A DNA stretch of 64,000 nt, from positions 23,347 through 87,346 of the forward strand of contig CASDSU010000005.1 of NCBI GenBank assembly GCA_949283575.1, given 5' to 3'. Under the pieces are notes generated by a model. That model saw only the letters and a list, made by a program, of their open reading frames with translations. It had not been told where the DNA came from and made no database searches. The DNA comes from an uncultured Eubacteriales bacterium. Lineage in GTDB: Bacteria > Bacillota > Clostridia > TANB77 > UBA1234. Below, piece after piece: positions 43,285 to 52,213 of the stretch. Position numbers and translations under genes: made by a program. Numbering within the stretch: the stretch's first letter is position 1; each line of letters begins with the position of its first letter.

Positions 43285-45153
43285 ATGGCTGAAACAGTAA
43301 GAGGCTTAAATATCAAATTAACCCTTGATGCAAAAGACCTGCAAAATGAATTAACTAATATCAAAGCTAATCTTAAAGAGCAACAAAAAGACCTAAAGGC
43401 TATTAATACCTCTTTACGCTATGATTCAACTAATCTTGACTTATGGAAGAAAAAGCAAGAAACACTTAACTCGATTTTAGAAGAGACGAAAAAGAAACTT
43501 CAAAATCAAAACGAGCAACTTGAAAAGGCTAAGAAGGCTCTTGAGATTGGTGACATCTCCGTAAAGGAATTTAATCAACTTAGAAGAAATGTTGAATATA
43601 CAGAAGCTGATATTAGTAAGTTAAATAATCAACTTGAAGATACCACTAAGAAAATTAATGAATTAGGAAATGCTAATTTAAATAAGTTAAGTAAAGTTGG
43701 CTCAAATCTTACTAAGTATGTGACCGCACCAATTCTAGGAGCAGTTACGGCTTTAACTACCTTGTCTATTAAAAGTGCTGAAACCGCTGATGAGTTAGGA
43801 GACCAAGCTTCGAAGCTTGGAATGTCAGTAGAGGCACTTCAAGAATGGAACTATGTAGCAAAGCTTTTAGCTGTAGATAATGAGCAACTTCAAAAAGCAT
43901 TCACTAAGACCAATTCATTACTTGGTGATTTAGCTAGTGGCAATACCTCATCTGCAACTGATGCCTTAACAAAACTAGGAATTACCTATGATGATTTAAA
44001 AGGTAAAAATGTAGATCAGGCTTTTGAGATTATTCGTAACGCTTTAGCTAATTTAGAAGACGAAACCTTAAGAGTTGGAATCGCTAATGATATTTTTGGT
44101 GAAAAGATAGGTACTGACTTACAGCAACTTCTAAGTGCCTCAAGTACTGAAATTGATAACTTTAGAAATGAATGTCAGGAGTTAGGTGTTATTACAGAAG
44201 AAGAAGTCGAGGCTTCTGCAAAGTTTAATGATGAACTAGATAAGGTCAAACATGAACTTCAAACATTAGGAGTAGAACTAGCCCAGATTTTGCTCCCTAT
44301 CATGACTGAGTTTTTAACCTATCTTAAAGATTCGATCATTCCAAAGATCAGTGAATGGGCAAATAAACTAGCAAACATGAATGACACGACTAAAAAGACG
44401 ATTCTAGTTGTTATAGGACTAGTTGCTGCTATTGGACCTGCTATAAAAATCATTACAACTATCATTCCAATTGTAAAAGGCTTATCGACTGCTTTAACCG
44501 CTACTGGAACTAGTGGCTTTTTTGCTGGTGCTGGAATAAGTGCTGCTACATTAGGAATAGGAGCTTTAATTGCCATACTTATTATGGCTTTAACTCAAAC
44601 CGAGACATTCAAAGATATCTTGATGGAACTTGGTAGTATTTTAATGCAGATACTTGAGCCAATCTTCATGATAGTTGAAGCGGTAGGTGAGGTTTTAATG
44701 CCTATCATTGAGCTTGTAATGGAAGTGATAGGAAACTTAATCAATCTTTTAGTTCCCTTACTTAATGTATTACTACTTCCTATTAAAGCTGTACTTGATG
44801 CAGTAGGGAAGATACTTGAGGCTTTCATGCCACTTTTTACGATGCTAGCAGAGATTATTCAAAGAGTAATTGCACCAGTGCTAGAAGTGTTATATGCCGT
44901 ATTAAAGCCAATTTTAGATATTCTTAACGCGATTATCGAATGCGTTCAGTGGATATTAGATCATACTGTCGGTTGGCTTATGGATATCATAGACACGGTT
45001 GTTGGTTGGTTTACTCCTAGCTCAAGTAACGAAACAAATACATCTAATAGCACCGTTAATAATCAAACTACGAATAACGTCACTATCAATACAAGTTCTA
45101 GCACTTTTGATGTCGACACTATCAATGAGGCGCTTGGAGGTAGTTATCTATGA
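43285..45153 (+). CDS. Tail tape measure protein
   Basis: 622 residues behind AAAGGAGG. The first 125 residues form a long coiled coil; LGMSVEALQEWNYVAKLLAVD and the following region match phage tape measure proteins, and residues about 365-440 are hydrophobic helices that can insert into the membrane during DNA injection. The length is short for the family and predicts a short tail, on the order of 90 nm by the usual residue-to-length rule. Confidence 0.92.
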   Translation: MAETVRGLNIKLTLDAKDLQNELTNIKANLKEQQKDLKAINTSLRYDSTNLDLWKKKQETLNSILEETKKKLQNQNEQLEKAKKALEIGDISVKEFNQLRRNVEYTEADISKLNNQLEDTTKKINELGNANLNKLSKVGSNLTKYVTAPILGAVTALTTLSIKSAETADELGDQASKLGMSVEALQEWNYVAKLLAVDNEQLQKAFTKTNSLLGDLASGNTSSATDALTKLGITYDDLKGKNVDQAFEIIRNALANLEDETLRVGIANDIFGEKIGTDLQQLLSASSTEIDNFRNECQELGVITEEEVEASAKFNDELDKVKHELQTLGVELAQILLPIMTEFLTYLKDSIIPKISEWANKLANMNDTTKKTILVVIGLVAAIGPAIKIITTIIPIVKGLSTALTATGTSGFFAGAGISAATLGIGALIAILIMALTQTETFKDILMELGSILMQILEPIFMIVEAVGEVLMPIIELVMEVIGNLINLLVPLLNVLLLPIKAVLDAVGKILEAFMPLFTMLAEIIQRVIAPVLEVLYAVLKPILDILNAIIECVQWILDHTVGWLMDIIDTVVGWFTPSSSNETNTSNSTVNNQTTNNVTINTSSSTFDVDTINEALGGSYL

Positions 45154-45971
45154 GGAAACTTTGGCTTATTAATGATTTGGGTGAAGAGTATAGATTTGAC
45201 TATTCTTCTATGACGCTTATTTCATCTATTACAGGTCTTGGTTTTCAAAAGACTAACACTTACTTTGACTTTGATAATATCTATAAGAAAATCGATGAAA
45301 CAATACCTACTCAAGATATTGTCTTTAATCTATCTTTTTTAAGAAAATATCAAGGTTTTAAAAGGTTTTTATCATTTTTAGAAACTTCTCATGAATTAAA
45401 ACTTTATTACACAAGCGACGATACTAAGTATTCTTATGTAGAAGTTGAAAGTTTATCAAAGACAGAGATTAGTGGTGGCACTTTAACAAGCGAACTAAAA
45501 CTTAAAAGGCTCTCATATTGGTATAAGGACGTTATAAGTGAAGTGACGATAAGTGTTTCAAAGGAAGGTAAGATCTATCCTTTTACTTATCCATACAAAT
45601 ATAGCGTTTCAAGTAAAGGCAAGATGACACTTACTAATAACGGTTATGCTAAAGCTCCTTTAAAAATCACTATAAAAGGAGAGGTTTCTAATCCTGAAGT
45701 AATCGTTACAAAAGACGGAATAGAAGTAAGTAAGCTCAAAATTTATTATGAATCTAATAATTGCACGATTGTTGTTGATGCCTTTCCAAGTAGGCAAGAA
45801 ATAACAATTGAAGAAAATAATGAAAAAATTAATGCATACGAGTATCAGGATTTTTCTTGTGATAATTTCATCTTTTTAGAGCGTGGAACCTATGAACTAA
45901 CATTTGTTCCTAATACGCAAGGAAGTCCTAGTTGCTCCATAACAATGATAGAAGGGTATTTAGGTAATTAA
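45150..45971 (+). CDS. Distal tail (Dit-like) protein
   Basis: 273 residues, ATGA overlap with the tape measure gene. The N-terminal half (INDLGEEYRFDYSSMTLISSITGLGFQKTN) matches siphovirus tail component proteins, and the C-terminal half is a beta-rich galectin-like part. Dit makes the ring that joins tail tube and baseplate. Confidence 0.82.
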   Translation: MRKLWLINDLGEEYRFDYSSMTLISSITGLGFQKTNTYFDFDNIYKKIDETIPTQDIVFNLSFLRKYQGFKRFLSFLETSHELKLYYTSDDTKYSYVEVESLSKTEISGGTLTSELKLKRLSYWYKDVISEVTISVSKEGKIYPFTYPYKYSVSSKGKMTLTNNGYAKAPLKITIKGEVSNPEVIVTKDGIEVSKLKIYYESNNCTIVVDAFPSRQEITIEENNEKINAYEYQDFSCDNFIFLERGTYELTFVPNTQGSPSCSITMIEGYLGN

Positions 45972-45972
45972 C

Positions 45973-47094
45973 ATGAAACTGATATTTTTAGATAGAATAA
46001 CACTTAAATATAAAGATAACGCCTACGTTTCAAGTGAGTTTGAAATTGTTCTTGATAGCGTGGTTAAACAAAAATCTAACTTCACGGTCAATAAAGAAGA
46101 AATCAAGGCTAGTGTAGGCGATATCGTCGTTTTAAAAGAAGGAAAACTTTCTTATATTGGCATCGTTCAGGCTATCACTTTAAATGATGATAAGACGAGC
46201 AAAGTTCAGCTTAATGATTTTAAAGAGATATTTAATATCAAAGTTCCTGTAAGTTCTTTTACTGGCAATGTTTGTAAGTTTTTAGCGGATACCATTAAAA
46301 AAGCATTTGTAAGTAATAGTGATTCAAAGCAGAACCTTAGATATTTAACTGTTACCTCTAATTCAGATATTGAGGGAAGTTTTACTTATGATGCTGATAC
46401 TTTGATGAATATTGAAGATTTGATGGAAACAATCACTAAAACTTATGGAGTGGTCATTAAATATAAAGTTAATTTCATTAGAGGAAGGTTCTCTAATATC
46501 GAGATCATAATTGAAGAAGAAACACATATCGTAAAGCTTCGTCATGATTTAAAAGCTATCAGTAATTTAAAGATTAAGGAAAGTGAAGAAAACGTCGTCA
46601 ATAAATGTATCTTTTATCCTAAAGAGGAAAATGAAGAGCATAAAAAAGAAGTCGAATATTATCTTTTAACTGATGGAAGCATTACTACAAATAAAGATGA
46701 TGATAGGCGCTTTCCTTATGTGAATGTTGAAAGTGAGTTTTATAGCGATAGTGACTTTGAAAAACTAGAGAGTAAAGCTAAAGAAAAGCTCATTAAAAGC
46801 TCAAATGACCATCAGATAACTTTTGATCTAGATGTCACAAATAACGTCTTTGTTCCTTTAGGAAATATCTTTATAGGCTATTTTGTCGAATTTTATGCTC
46901 CTAAAAGAACTTATACGACTATGCTTACTCAAATTAAATATAAAAATACGTTTGCTAGTTGCACGCTTACCTTAGGAGAGCAAAGGACATCACTTACAGA
47001 CAAGATAAAGATGATGAATGGTGGAACTAGCAACAACAAGTCGGTAGTCAATGTATCGACTGCAATCACTAATTTTGATGGAGGGATTTACTAA
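45973..47094 (+). CDS. Baseplate hub / tail endopeptidase-like protein (Gp37-like)
   Basis: 373 residues. Beta-rich N-terminus (LIFLDRITLKYKDNAYVSSEFEIVL) and a central part resembling siphovirus Gp37-like hub proteins. It follows Dit, where Tal or hub proteins are encoded. No catalytic protease or murein-hydrolase motif could be seen, so enzymatic activity is not claimed. Confidence 0.72.
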   Translation: MKLIFLDRITLKYKDNAYVSSEFEIVLDSVVKQKSNFTVNKEEIKASVGDIVVLKEGKLSYIGIVQAITLNDDKTSKVQLNDFKEIFNIKVPVSSFTGNVCKFLADTIKKAFVSNSDSKQNLRYLTVTSNSDIEGSFTYDADTLMNIEDLMETITKTYGVVIKYKVNFIRGRFSNIEIIIEEETHIVKLRHDLKAISNLKIKESEENVVNKCIFYPKEENEEHKKEVEYYLLTDGSITTNKDDDRRFPYVNVESEFYSDSDFEKLESKAKEKLIKSSNDHQITFDLDVTNNVFVPLGNIFIGYFVEFYAPKRTYTTMLTQIKYKNTFASCTLTLGEQRTSLTDKIKMMNGGTSNNKSVVNVSTAITNFDGGIY

Positions 47095-47915
47095 TGGGAC
47101 TTAAAAAACTAACTTTTGATGAAGCTTTAAATACTGCAAAAGATGATGCTTTCTTTAACTGGTATTTAACAAATAAAACAAACGGAATATTTACTGATTT
47201 AGGGGATAAGTGTGAGGCTACATCATCTAATGGAAAGATCACTTTTAAAGATGGCTTTGTTTCTATTTATGGAAGAAGGATCTATATCGAAAATGGGACT
47301 AATATCTCAGTCAGTTTAGATAGTACAAAGAAAGGTTATGTAATTCTTAAAGTAGATACGATAAATAACGAAGCTAGACTTACATTAAAAGAAGGAACAT
47401 CAAGTAATTATCCAAGTCTTACTCAGACTAACTTGTTAGAGAGTGATGGTGTATTTGAGTTTCCAATGATTGGCTATTCTAAAACGACAACTTCACTAAC
47501 TTTAGACAAATCAGTAATTAAATATATTGAGACCAATCAAACAAAAATAGATACTACAAGGAATGTTTGCTTATCTTCAGTAAGCGAAGCTAAAACAGAG
47601 CTTAATAATAGAATTAGTGGTCTTCAACATGGTTTAAGATGTCAAAGCTTTACGTTTCCAACTAAGAGCGACTCTACTTATAAATTCAATATCTCATCAA
47701 TGATGTCTAAGCAAGCAGTTCTTATCACTTTTGCTTGTTGTAATAACATTGTTGCTGTTTCGCTAAACACTCTTAAAGGCACGACCAACCTTACTTTTAC
47801 TTATAACTATTTAGGAACTAACTATAACGGATATATTGAGCGAAGTGGTGACTATCTTTACATCGAACTTGGTAGTTCAACTCACACTTTAAAAAGAATT
47901 GATTGTTTTTATTAA
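47094..47915 (+). CDS. Baseplate/upper fibre structural protein
   Basis: 273 residues, start overlapping the previous stop. An N-terminal region with FTDLGDKCEATSSNGKITFKDGF and FEFPMIGYSKTTTSLTLDKS resembles baseplate-attached proteins with short beta repeats. It precedes the tail fibre genes. No receptor-binding motif can be named. Confidence 0.65.
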   Translation: MGLKKLTFDEALNTAKDDAFFNWYLTNKTNGIFTDLGDKCEATSSNGKITFKDGFVSIYGRRIYIENGTNISVSLDSTKKGYVILKVDTINNEARLTLKEGTSSNYPSLTQTNLLESDGVFEFPMIGYSKTTTSLTLDKSVIKYIETNQTKIDTTRNVCLSSVSEAKTELNNRISGLQHGLRCQSFTFPTKSDSTYKFNISSMMSKQAVLITFACCNNIVAVSLNTLKGTTNLTFTYNYLGTNYNGYIERSGDYLYIELGSSTHTLKRIDCFY

Positions 47916-47928
47916 GGAGGAATTTTAA

Positions 47929-48780
47929 ATGGCAACAATACAACTTAGAAGAAAAACTACTAGTGGAAGTGGACCTCTTACTGGTACAAGTGGAACCATT
48001 AAACAAGGCGAGCCTTTAATTGACTTAAATGGTGGTAATTTATATATCGCTAAAGCCAATAAGACAGGCTCAAGTTCAAATCCACTTAGTGCTAGCGATT
48101 ACTTTGAATTTGTAAACTCTAATAACCTAACTTCAGTTTTAAATAGCAAGATCAATGAGCTCGATTTAGGAACGGCAAGTAAATATGATGTTGGAAATGG
48201 TGAAGGGCAGATACCAGTTGTTGATAGTGACGGTTTCCTTTCAAGTAGCATCATTCCTAGAATTGCTATTACAAATACCTTTGTTGTGAGCAGTCAAGGT
48301 GAGATGCTTAAACTTAGCCAAGCTGAAACAGGTGATATTTGTATTAGAAATGACTTGTCTAAAACTTTTATTTTAAAAGGCGAACCATATTCGACATTAG
48401 CAAACTGGCAAGAATTAAAAACTCCAACTGATAAAGTAACCTCCGTTAATGGTAAGACTGGGGCAGTTAATATTTCTTTAAGCGAGCTAGGTGGTGTTTC
48501 AACAAGCACATTTAATTCACATAAGAGTGATAACACCCATCTTAACGCTGTTCAAAGAGAGCAACTTGAGAATATGTATATCTCTGAAATCATCGGAAGT
48601 AGAGCAGCAATTTACGATGAAAATGCTTCTAATTTTGATAACAACACTATTAATAATGGTCTTTATATCAGGTCTATTTATGATGAATGTTATAACTTAA
48701 AAAATAGAAAGTTTGAAATAGGTATCAATAAATCAGCAGTTCTTACTCCAAGTTCGACAATCGATGGAGGGACTTACTAA
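47929..48780 (+). CDS. Tail fibre / receptor-binding protein
   Basis: 283 residues behind AAGGAGG. The N-terminus (IQLRRKTTSGSGPLTGTSGTIKQGEPLIDLNGGNLYIA) has the pattern of the Mtd-type N-terminal anchoring domain of phage fibres. VTSVNGKTGAVNISLSELGG is a classic fibre repeat seen in many siphoviruses. The C-terminal part varies freely and probably binds the host surface. Confidence 0.85.
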   Translation: MATIQLRRKTTSGSGPLTGTSGTIKQGEPLIDLNGGNLYIAKANKTGSSSNPLSASDYFEFVNSNNLTSVLNSKINELDLGTASKYDVGNGEGQIPVVDSDGFLSSSIIPRIAITNTFVVSSQGEMLKLSQAETGDICIRNDLSKTFILKGEPYSTLANWQELKTPTDKVTSVNGKTGAVNISLSELGGVSTSTFNSHKSDNTHLNAVQREQLENMYISEIIGSRAAIYDENASNFDNNTINNGLYIRSIYDECYNLKNRKFEIGINKSAVLTPSSTIDGGTY

Positions 48781-48968
48781 TGGCGACAATTATCGTTAAA
48801 AGAGGTACTAAAGTTCCAACAACATCTAATCTGACAAGAAATGGTGAACTAGCTGTTGATTATTCTACTGGTAAACTTTATGTAAGATGCTCGAAAGGAA
48901 TAATGTGCGTCAATACTAATAGCATCACAAGTAGCTCCTCTAGTAGTGGTGAAACGACATCTAGTTAG
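48780..48968 (+). CDS. Short fibre-anchor-like protein
   Basis: 62 residues: an isolated anchor domain (IIVKRGTKVPTTSNLTRNGELAVDYSTGKLYV) similar to the start of the preceding fibre, then a Ser/Thr tail. The ATG overlaps the fibre stop. It may be a decoration protein or the stump of a second, lost fibre gene. Confidence 0.65.
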   Translation: MATIIVKRGTKVPTTSNLTRNGELAVDYSTGKLYVRCSKGIMCVNTNSITSSSSSSGETTSS

Positions 48969-48977
48969 GAGTTTACT

Positions 48978-49259
48978 ATGGCGATTATAAAAGAACTTAA
49001 TTCAAGCTATGGTATTAAGCCAAGTTATCACCGAATAACAAACATATCGCTTAATGCTATAGATAAAGAAGTAGTTATATGCGTGGGTTCATATATTTCT
49101 AAGGAAACAAGAGATAAAGGATGTGATCCAATTGACACAATCGATATCTTAATTCCTAAGGAAGATTATGAATCCTTTTTAGTTGGTGATGTTTTTAAGG
49201 CTGGATATAAGTGGCTTAAAGAAAATGTTATCGGTTTGGAGGATGGAATAGATGATTAA
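48978..49259 (+). CDS. Small phage tail-region protein, unknown
   Basis: 93 residues behind AGGAG. Beta-rich start (YGIKPSYHRITNISLNAIDKEVVICVGSYIS) that resembles short proteins encoded next to fibres in other siphoviruses, followed by an acidic end. Overlaps the nucleotidyltransferase gene by eight bases. Confidence 0.55.
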   Translation: MAIIKELNSSYGIKPSYHRITNISLNAIDKEVVICVGSYISKETRDKGCDPIDTIDILIPKEDYESFLVGDVFKAGYKWLKENVIGLEDGIDD

Positions 49260-49941
49260 AGAGATAGTTTTAAAACGAAATAAGTTAATTGCTACTTTAG
49301 ATAAAAAGCAAATTATAAGTTCCATAATGGCATCTCTTCCTGGACTTAAGATGGCGTTTATGTATTTTGGAGGGAGCGTGTGTTATGGCACTTTCATAAG
49401 TGGTAAGAGTGACTATGACATTAATGTAGTGGTTGATGATTTAAAAGGCGCCTTTAAGACCAATATAAGCGGGACTGATGTTTTTATTTATGGCGTGAGC
49501 TCGATATTAGATAGGCTAAATCCCAATAGCCCTATATCACAATATAAGAGGAGCTTTATCGATGATGTTTTAGGACTTCCTGATACTTTAATAGGACTTA
49601 ATGAAGAGTATAAAGACATTTACGAAGAGTACAAAAACTTTGATTTTAATAAGAATCTGAAGGGTTTTTTAACAAATTTCTATGAATATTTTGCTTTTTG
49701 TTTTAATGGTGAATTTCAAGTTGGAAAGAAGTTTTATCACGTTATTAGGATGAGAGGACAAATAGAAAACTATAAGAAGACAGGTGTCTTTTCTTTAGAT
49801 CTTCCTAAGTCTTATTTTGATGAGGAAATCGATTATAAGCTCAATTGGAATAATGAAAATAGAAGGAAAGAACTAAATACAAAACTAGAAAAATACCTAG
49901 ATGAAATATACGAGTTTAAGGAGGGATTAAAAGATGGATAG
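49252..49941 (+). CDS. Nucleotidyltransferase-fold protein (cargo)
   Basis: 229 residues. FMYFGGSVCYGTFISGKSDYD begins the polymerase-beta-type nucleotidyltransferase motif: G-G-S, then D-Y-D, the two metal-binding Asp. Third catalytic Asp is likely in VVVDDL or FIDDVLG. No partner HEPN domain is visible, but the C-terminal part is helical. Such enzymes add AMP or other nucleotides to proteins or RNAs, including in MntA-type toxin-antitoxin systems. Its place between fibre and holin genes suggests a cargo gene. Confidence 0.72.
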   Translation: MIKEIVLKRNKLIATLDKKQIISSIMASLPGLKMAFMYFGGSVCYGTFISGKSDYDINVVVDDLKGAFKTNISGTDVFIYGVSSILDRLNPNSPISQYKRSFIDDVLGLPDTLIGLNEEYKDIYEEYKNFDFNKNLKGFLTNFYEYFAFCFNGEFQVGKKFYHVIRMRGQIENYKKTGVFSLDLPKSYFDEEIDYKLNWNNENRRKELNTKLEKYLDEIYEFKEGLKDG

Positions 49942-50251
49942 CACGGAAATTGTTTTAACCATCATCTCAGTGCTAGGGACAATCTCTAGCATTTTATTTG
50001 CTTATCTAGCTTTTAAAAGAAGCAATAAGCAAGAACATAAAGATGAAGGTAAAAATGAAGGAGTAATGCTTAGTGAGATAGGTTATATCAAATCTTCTAT
50101 TGATAGAATTGAAAAATCATTAAACCACTTAGAAGAAAGATATACTGACCTTTCAAATAGGCTAGTTAAAGTCGAAGAATCAACTAAGAATGCTCATAAA
50201 AGAATCACTGAATTACATGATGAAATAAAAGGAGGAGCAAATCATGAATGA
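49934..50251 (+). CDS. XhlA-like holin-associated protein
   Basis: 105 residues: one N-terminal hydrophobic helix (about 7-27), then a charged coiled coil. This is the layout of XhlA/hemolysin-type proteins that pair with a holin in lysis cassettes. Overlaps its neighbours by eight bases on each side. Confidence 0.72.
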   Translation: MDSTEIVLTIISVLGTISSILFAYLAFKRSNKQEHKDEGKNEGVMLSEIGYIKSSIDRIEKSLNHLEERYTDLSNRLVKVEESTKNAHKRITELHDEIKGGANHE

Positions 50252-50636
50252 GATACTTTTAAATGTTTTAGGCTGTGTTGTAACAGCAGTAGTTATACCT
50301 CTTATCACCTTACTAGGATCTAAACTTATTAAATGGATTTCAAGTAAGATTGATAATGAGAAAACGGAAAAATATATAACAGAGGCCACAACTATTGTTT
50401 TAGATGCAGTTAAATGTGTCTTTCAAACCTATGTTGAAGCCTTAAAGAAAGAAGGAAACTTTGGAAAAGACGCTCAATTAATCGCTCTTAATAAAGCTAA
50501 AGACATTGTTCTTTCTCAACTTAGTGAAGATATCAAAAACTATATAAAGACAAACTTTGGTGATGTCGACACCTGGATTACCACCCAGATTGAGGCAAGT
50601 ATAAATACACTGAAGACCACAAACTCAAAGGTATAA
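50244..50636 (+). CDS. Phage holin, LLH type
   Basis: 130 residues: hydrophobic N-terminus (LLNVLGCVVTAVVIPLITLLG) followed by a long helical tail with Lys and Glu (KAKDIVLSQLSEDIKNYIKTNFGDVDTWI), the signature of LLH-family holins. It should permeabilise the membrane. An endolysin normally follows, but none is found here. Confidence 0.82.
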   Translation: MNEILLNVLGCVVTAVVIPLITLLGSKLIKWISSKIDNEKTEKYITEATTIVLDAVKCVFQTYVEALKKEGNFGKDAQLIALNKAKDIVLSQLSEDIKNYIKTNFGDVDTWITTQIEASINTLKTTNSKV

Positions 50637-50708
50637 TAATCATAAGTTCTCGTTGAAGATAGTAGATTTGTTAGAACCTTTTTATGTGATTTAATCTTAT
50701 GATTATTA
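50634..50708 (+). repeat. Inverted repeat just after the holin gene
   Basis: TAATAATCATAAG (50634-50646) is perfectly complementary to 50696-50708, loop 49 bases. It starts in the holin stop codon. No T run follows. A fragment of open frame (DTFKEKMNYLDNEIVGILL) up to 50807 has no start. The stretch looks like the scar of a replaced gene. Confidence 0.5.
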
Positions 50709-50835
50709 AATTTAAATTCAAAATCTTTATTCCAATGGGATACTTTTAAAGAAAAAATGAATTATTTGGATAACGAGATAGTTGGCATTCTTTTGAATCT
50801 ATGGTAATGATAAAATTTTATTAAAGGTGAAAATG

Positions 50836-51474
50836 ATGAAAATTGATATAAAAGAATATTTAAAATCGCCATGTTCTGCTTCTAGTTTGCCTTACTGGAA
50901 AAGTAAAAATATTAAGGTACCAAGCGATATTTTGATTGTTCATGATAAAGATTATAAACCTAACATTTTTCATGAATATAAAGATGAGAGGTATTTTAGG
51001 CTTTATAATGACTTATCTGACATAAATTCAATCCATAAAAGCAAAGATGTATATTTCGAATATGTCAGTGAAAAAACGATTGATAACTTAGTTGATATTA
51101 TAAATGTTAGTTATGACTATTTAAAAGTAACTAAAAACAAAATTTTGGCGTTACAAAAAACTCCTGTATATAATTCTAGGTTTTGGATTTTGCTAAAGGA
51201 AAAACATTCCAATAAATATGTCGGAAGTGGAATAGCTGATTTTGATGCCTCAATCGGCGAATTGATTATCGAATGGGTTCAAGTCGTTCCAACTTGTAGA
51301 GGAAAAGGATATGGAACATTAATTGTTAATTTCTTATTAAATGAAGCAAAAGAAATTGCTAATTTTTCTACAGTATCAGGTAGGGTTGATGACTCAAATA
51401 TGCCAGAAAGGCTCTATAGAAAATGCGGATTTGTTGGCAATGATGTCTGGCATATTTTGCATAAACGCCCCTAA
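50836..51474 (+). CDS. GNAT-family N-acetyltransferase (cargo)
   Basis: 212 residues from the ATG at 50836, eight bases after AAAGG (an ATG at 50833 is possible). The C-terminal half holds the GNAT acetyl-CoA site VQVVPTCRGKGYGTLIVNFL and the downstream RLYRKCGFVG. The N-terminal 120 residues match no known family. Substrate is unknown. It sits where the endolysin is expected and was probably acquired separately. Confidence 0.8.
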   Translation: MKIDIKEYLKSPCSASSLPYWKSKNIKVPSDILIVHDKDYKPNIFHEYKDERYFRLYNDLSDINSIHKSKDVYFEYVSEKTIDNLVDIINVSYDYLKVTKNKILALQKTPVYNSRFWILLKEKHSNKYVGSGIADFDASIGELIIEWVQVVPTCRGKGYGTLIVNFLLNEAKEIANFSTVSGRVDDSNMPERLYRKCGFVGNDVWHILHKRP

Positions 51475-51573
51475 CAAACAAGCAAAACTCAATTCATCGT
51501 TTTTTTCTAAGAATAGGTCGCCTAATATTAAGATTTTATTAAGATTTCAGATTTTTTGGGAATTTTTCTGATT

Positions 51574-51668
51574 AACCTCCTTCTTGTATAGTGAAGGGGC
51601 ATAAAATTTTTTGAAGATTTTTTAGAAAATTTTGTCTTTTCTTGACTACTTATATAGTGAAGGAGGTT
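51574..51668 (+). promoter_or_regulatory. Leader that can mask the ribosome-binding site of the 51675 gene
   Basis: AACCTCCTTC (51574-51583) is the exact complement of GAAGGAGGTT (51659-51668), which contains the Shine-Dalgarno. A nearer partner, GAAGGGG at 51593, can pair with the same arm, so two alternative folds are possible. Also TATAGTGAAGG occurs twice (51587 and 51654). Rest of the 200-base gap has no gene. Confidence 0.45.
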
Positions 51669-51674
51669 TTTTAA

Positions 51675-52088
51675 ATGATTAATGAAGAAAGAAGTAGTTT
51701 AAGACTTATTGAACTTTTACATCTTAAGCATCTAATGAATGAAGGCTATTTTAGTAAAGAGAATTTTAATAAGCTAGTTAGACTTAATGATGAAGAGCAA
51801 ACACCATTATCGATGTTTTTATTAGGTAAGGCTTATTACTTAGGTCTAGGAACAAAACTAGATAAAGAAGAAGCTATGAATCACTTTGAGTTTGTAAAAG
51901 AGCATGGAAACTTTGAAGTCTTGACTCAGATGTTTATGCTTTTAATGGATGATGAAAACGATAAGACCAAAATAATGATAATCAATGCTCTTCAAAAGGC
52001 TAAAAAGGAATTTGAAGATATGATGGCATTTGAAGACGAAGACGATCTTATTGACGACTACCAATTAGAAGAACTACCTAGAGCATAA
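51675..52088 (+). CDS. Sel1-like repeat protein
   Basis: 137 residues behind AAGGAGG. LFLLGKAYYLGLGTKLDKEEAMNHF is a clear Sel1-like repeat (A-x-Y-x-G-x-G, then a paired helix) and the whole protein is helical. Sel1 repeats bind other proteins. A related protein follows at 52214; both look like phage accessory genes of unknown purpose. Confidence 0.68.
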   Translation: MINEERSSLRLIELLHLKHLMNEGYFSKENFNKLVRLNDEEQTPLSMFLLGKAYYLGLGTKLDKEEAMNHFEFVKEHGNFEVLTQMFMLLMDDENDKTKIMIINALQKAKKEFEDMMAFEDEDDLIDDYQLEELPRA

Positions 52089-52213
52089 TCTTATCAATTT
52101 CTCACTTTTGTCACGAATAAATATTGCTAAAGTCCCTATATTTTCTAAATGCCTATTTTTGCTTTTTCTTGTTCTTTTTAACGTTTATAAAGGTGGTAGG
52201 AGGGAGTAAAACA

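Noticed and set aside
44319..44576. Minus-strand open frames inside the tape measure and other phage genes
   Set aside because: They lie wholly within strongly supported genes, lack ribosome-binding sites and encode low-complexity mirror-like peptides.
47929..48968. Possible diversity-generating retroelement, because of the Mtd-like fibre anchor
   Set aside because: No reverse transcriptase gene and no template/variable repeat pair is seen near the fibre genes.
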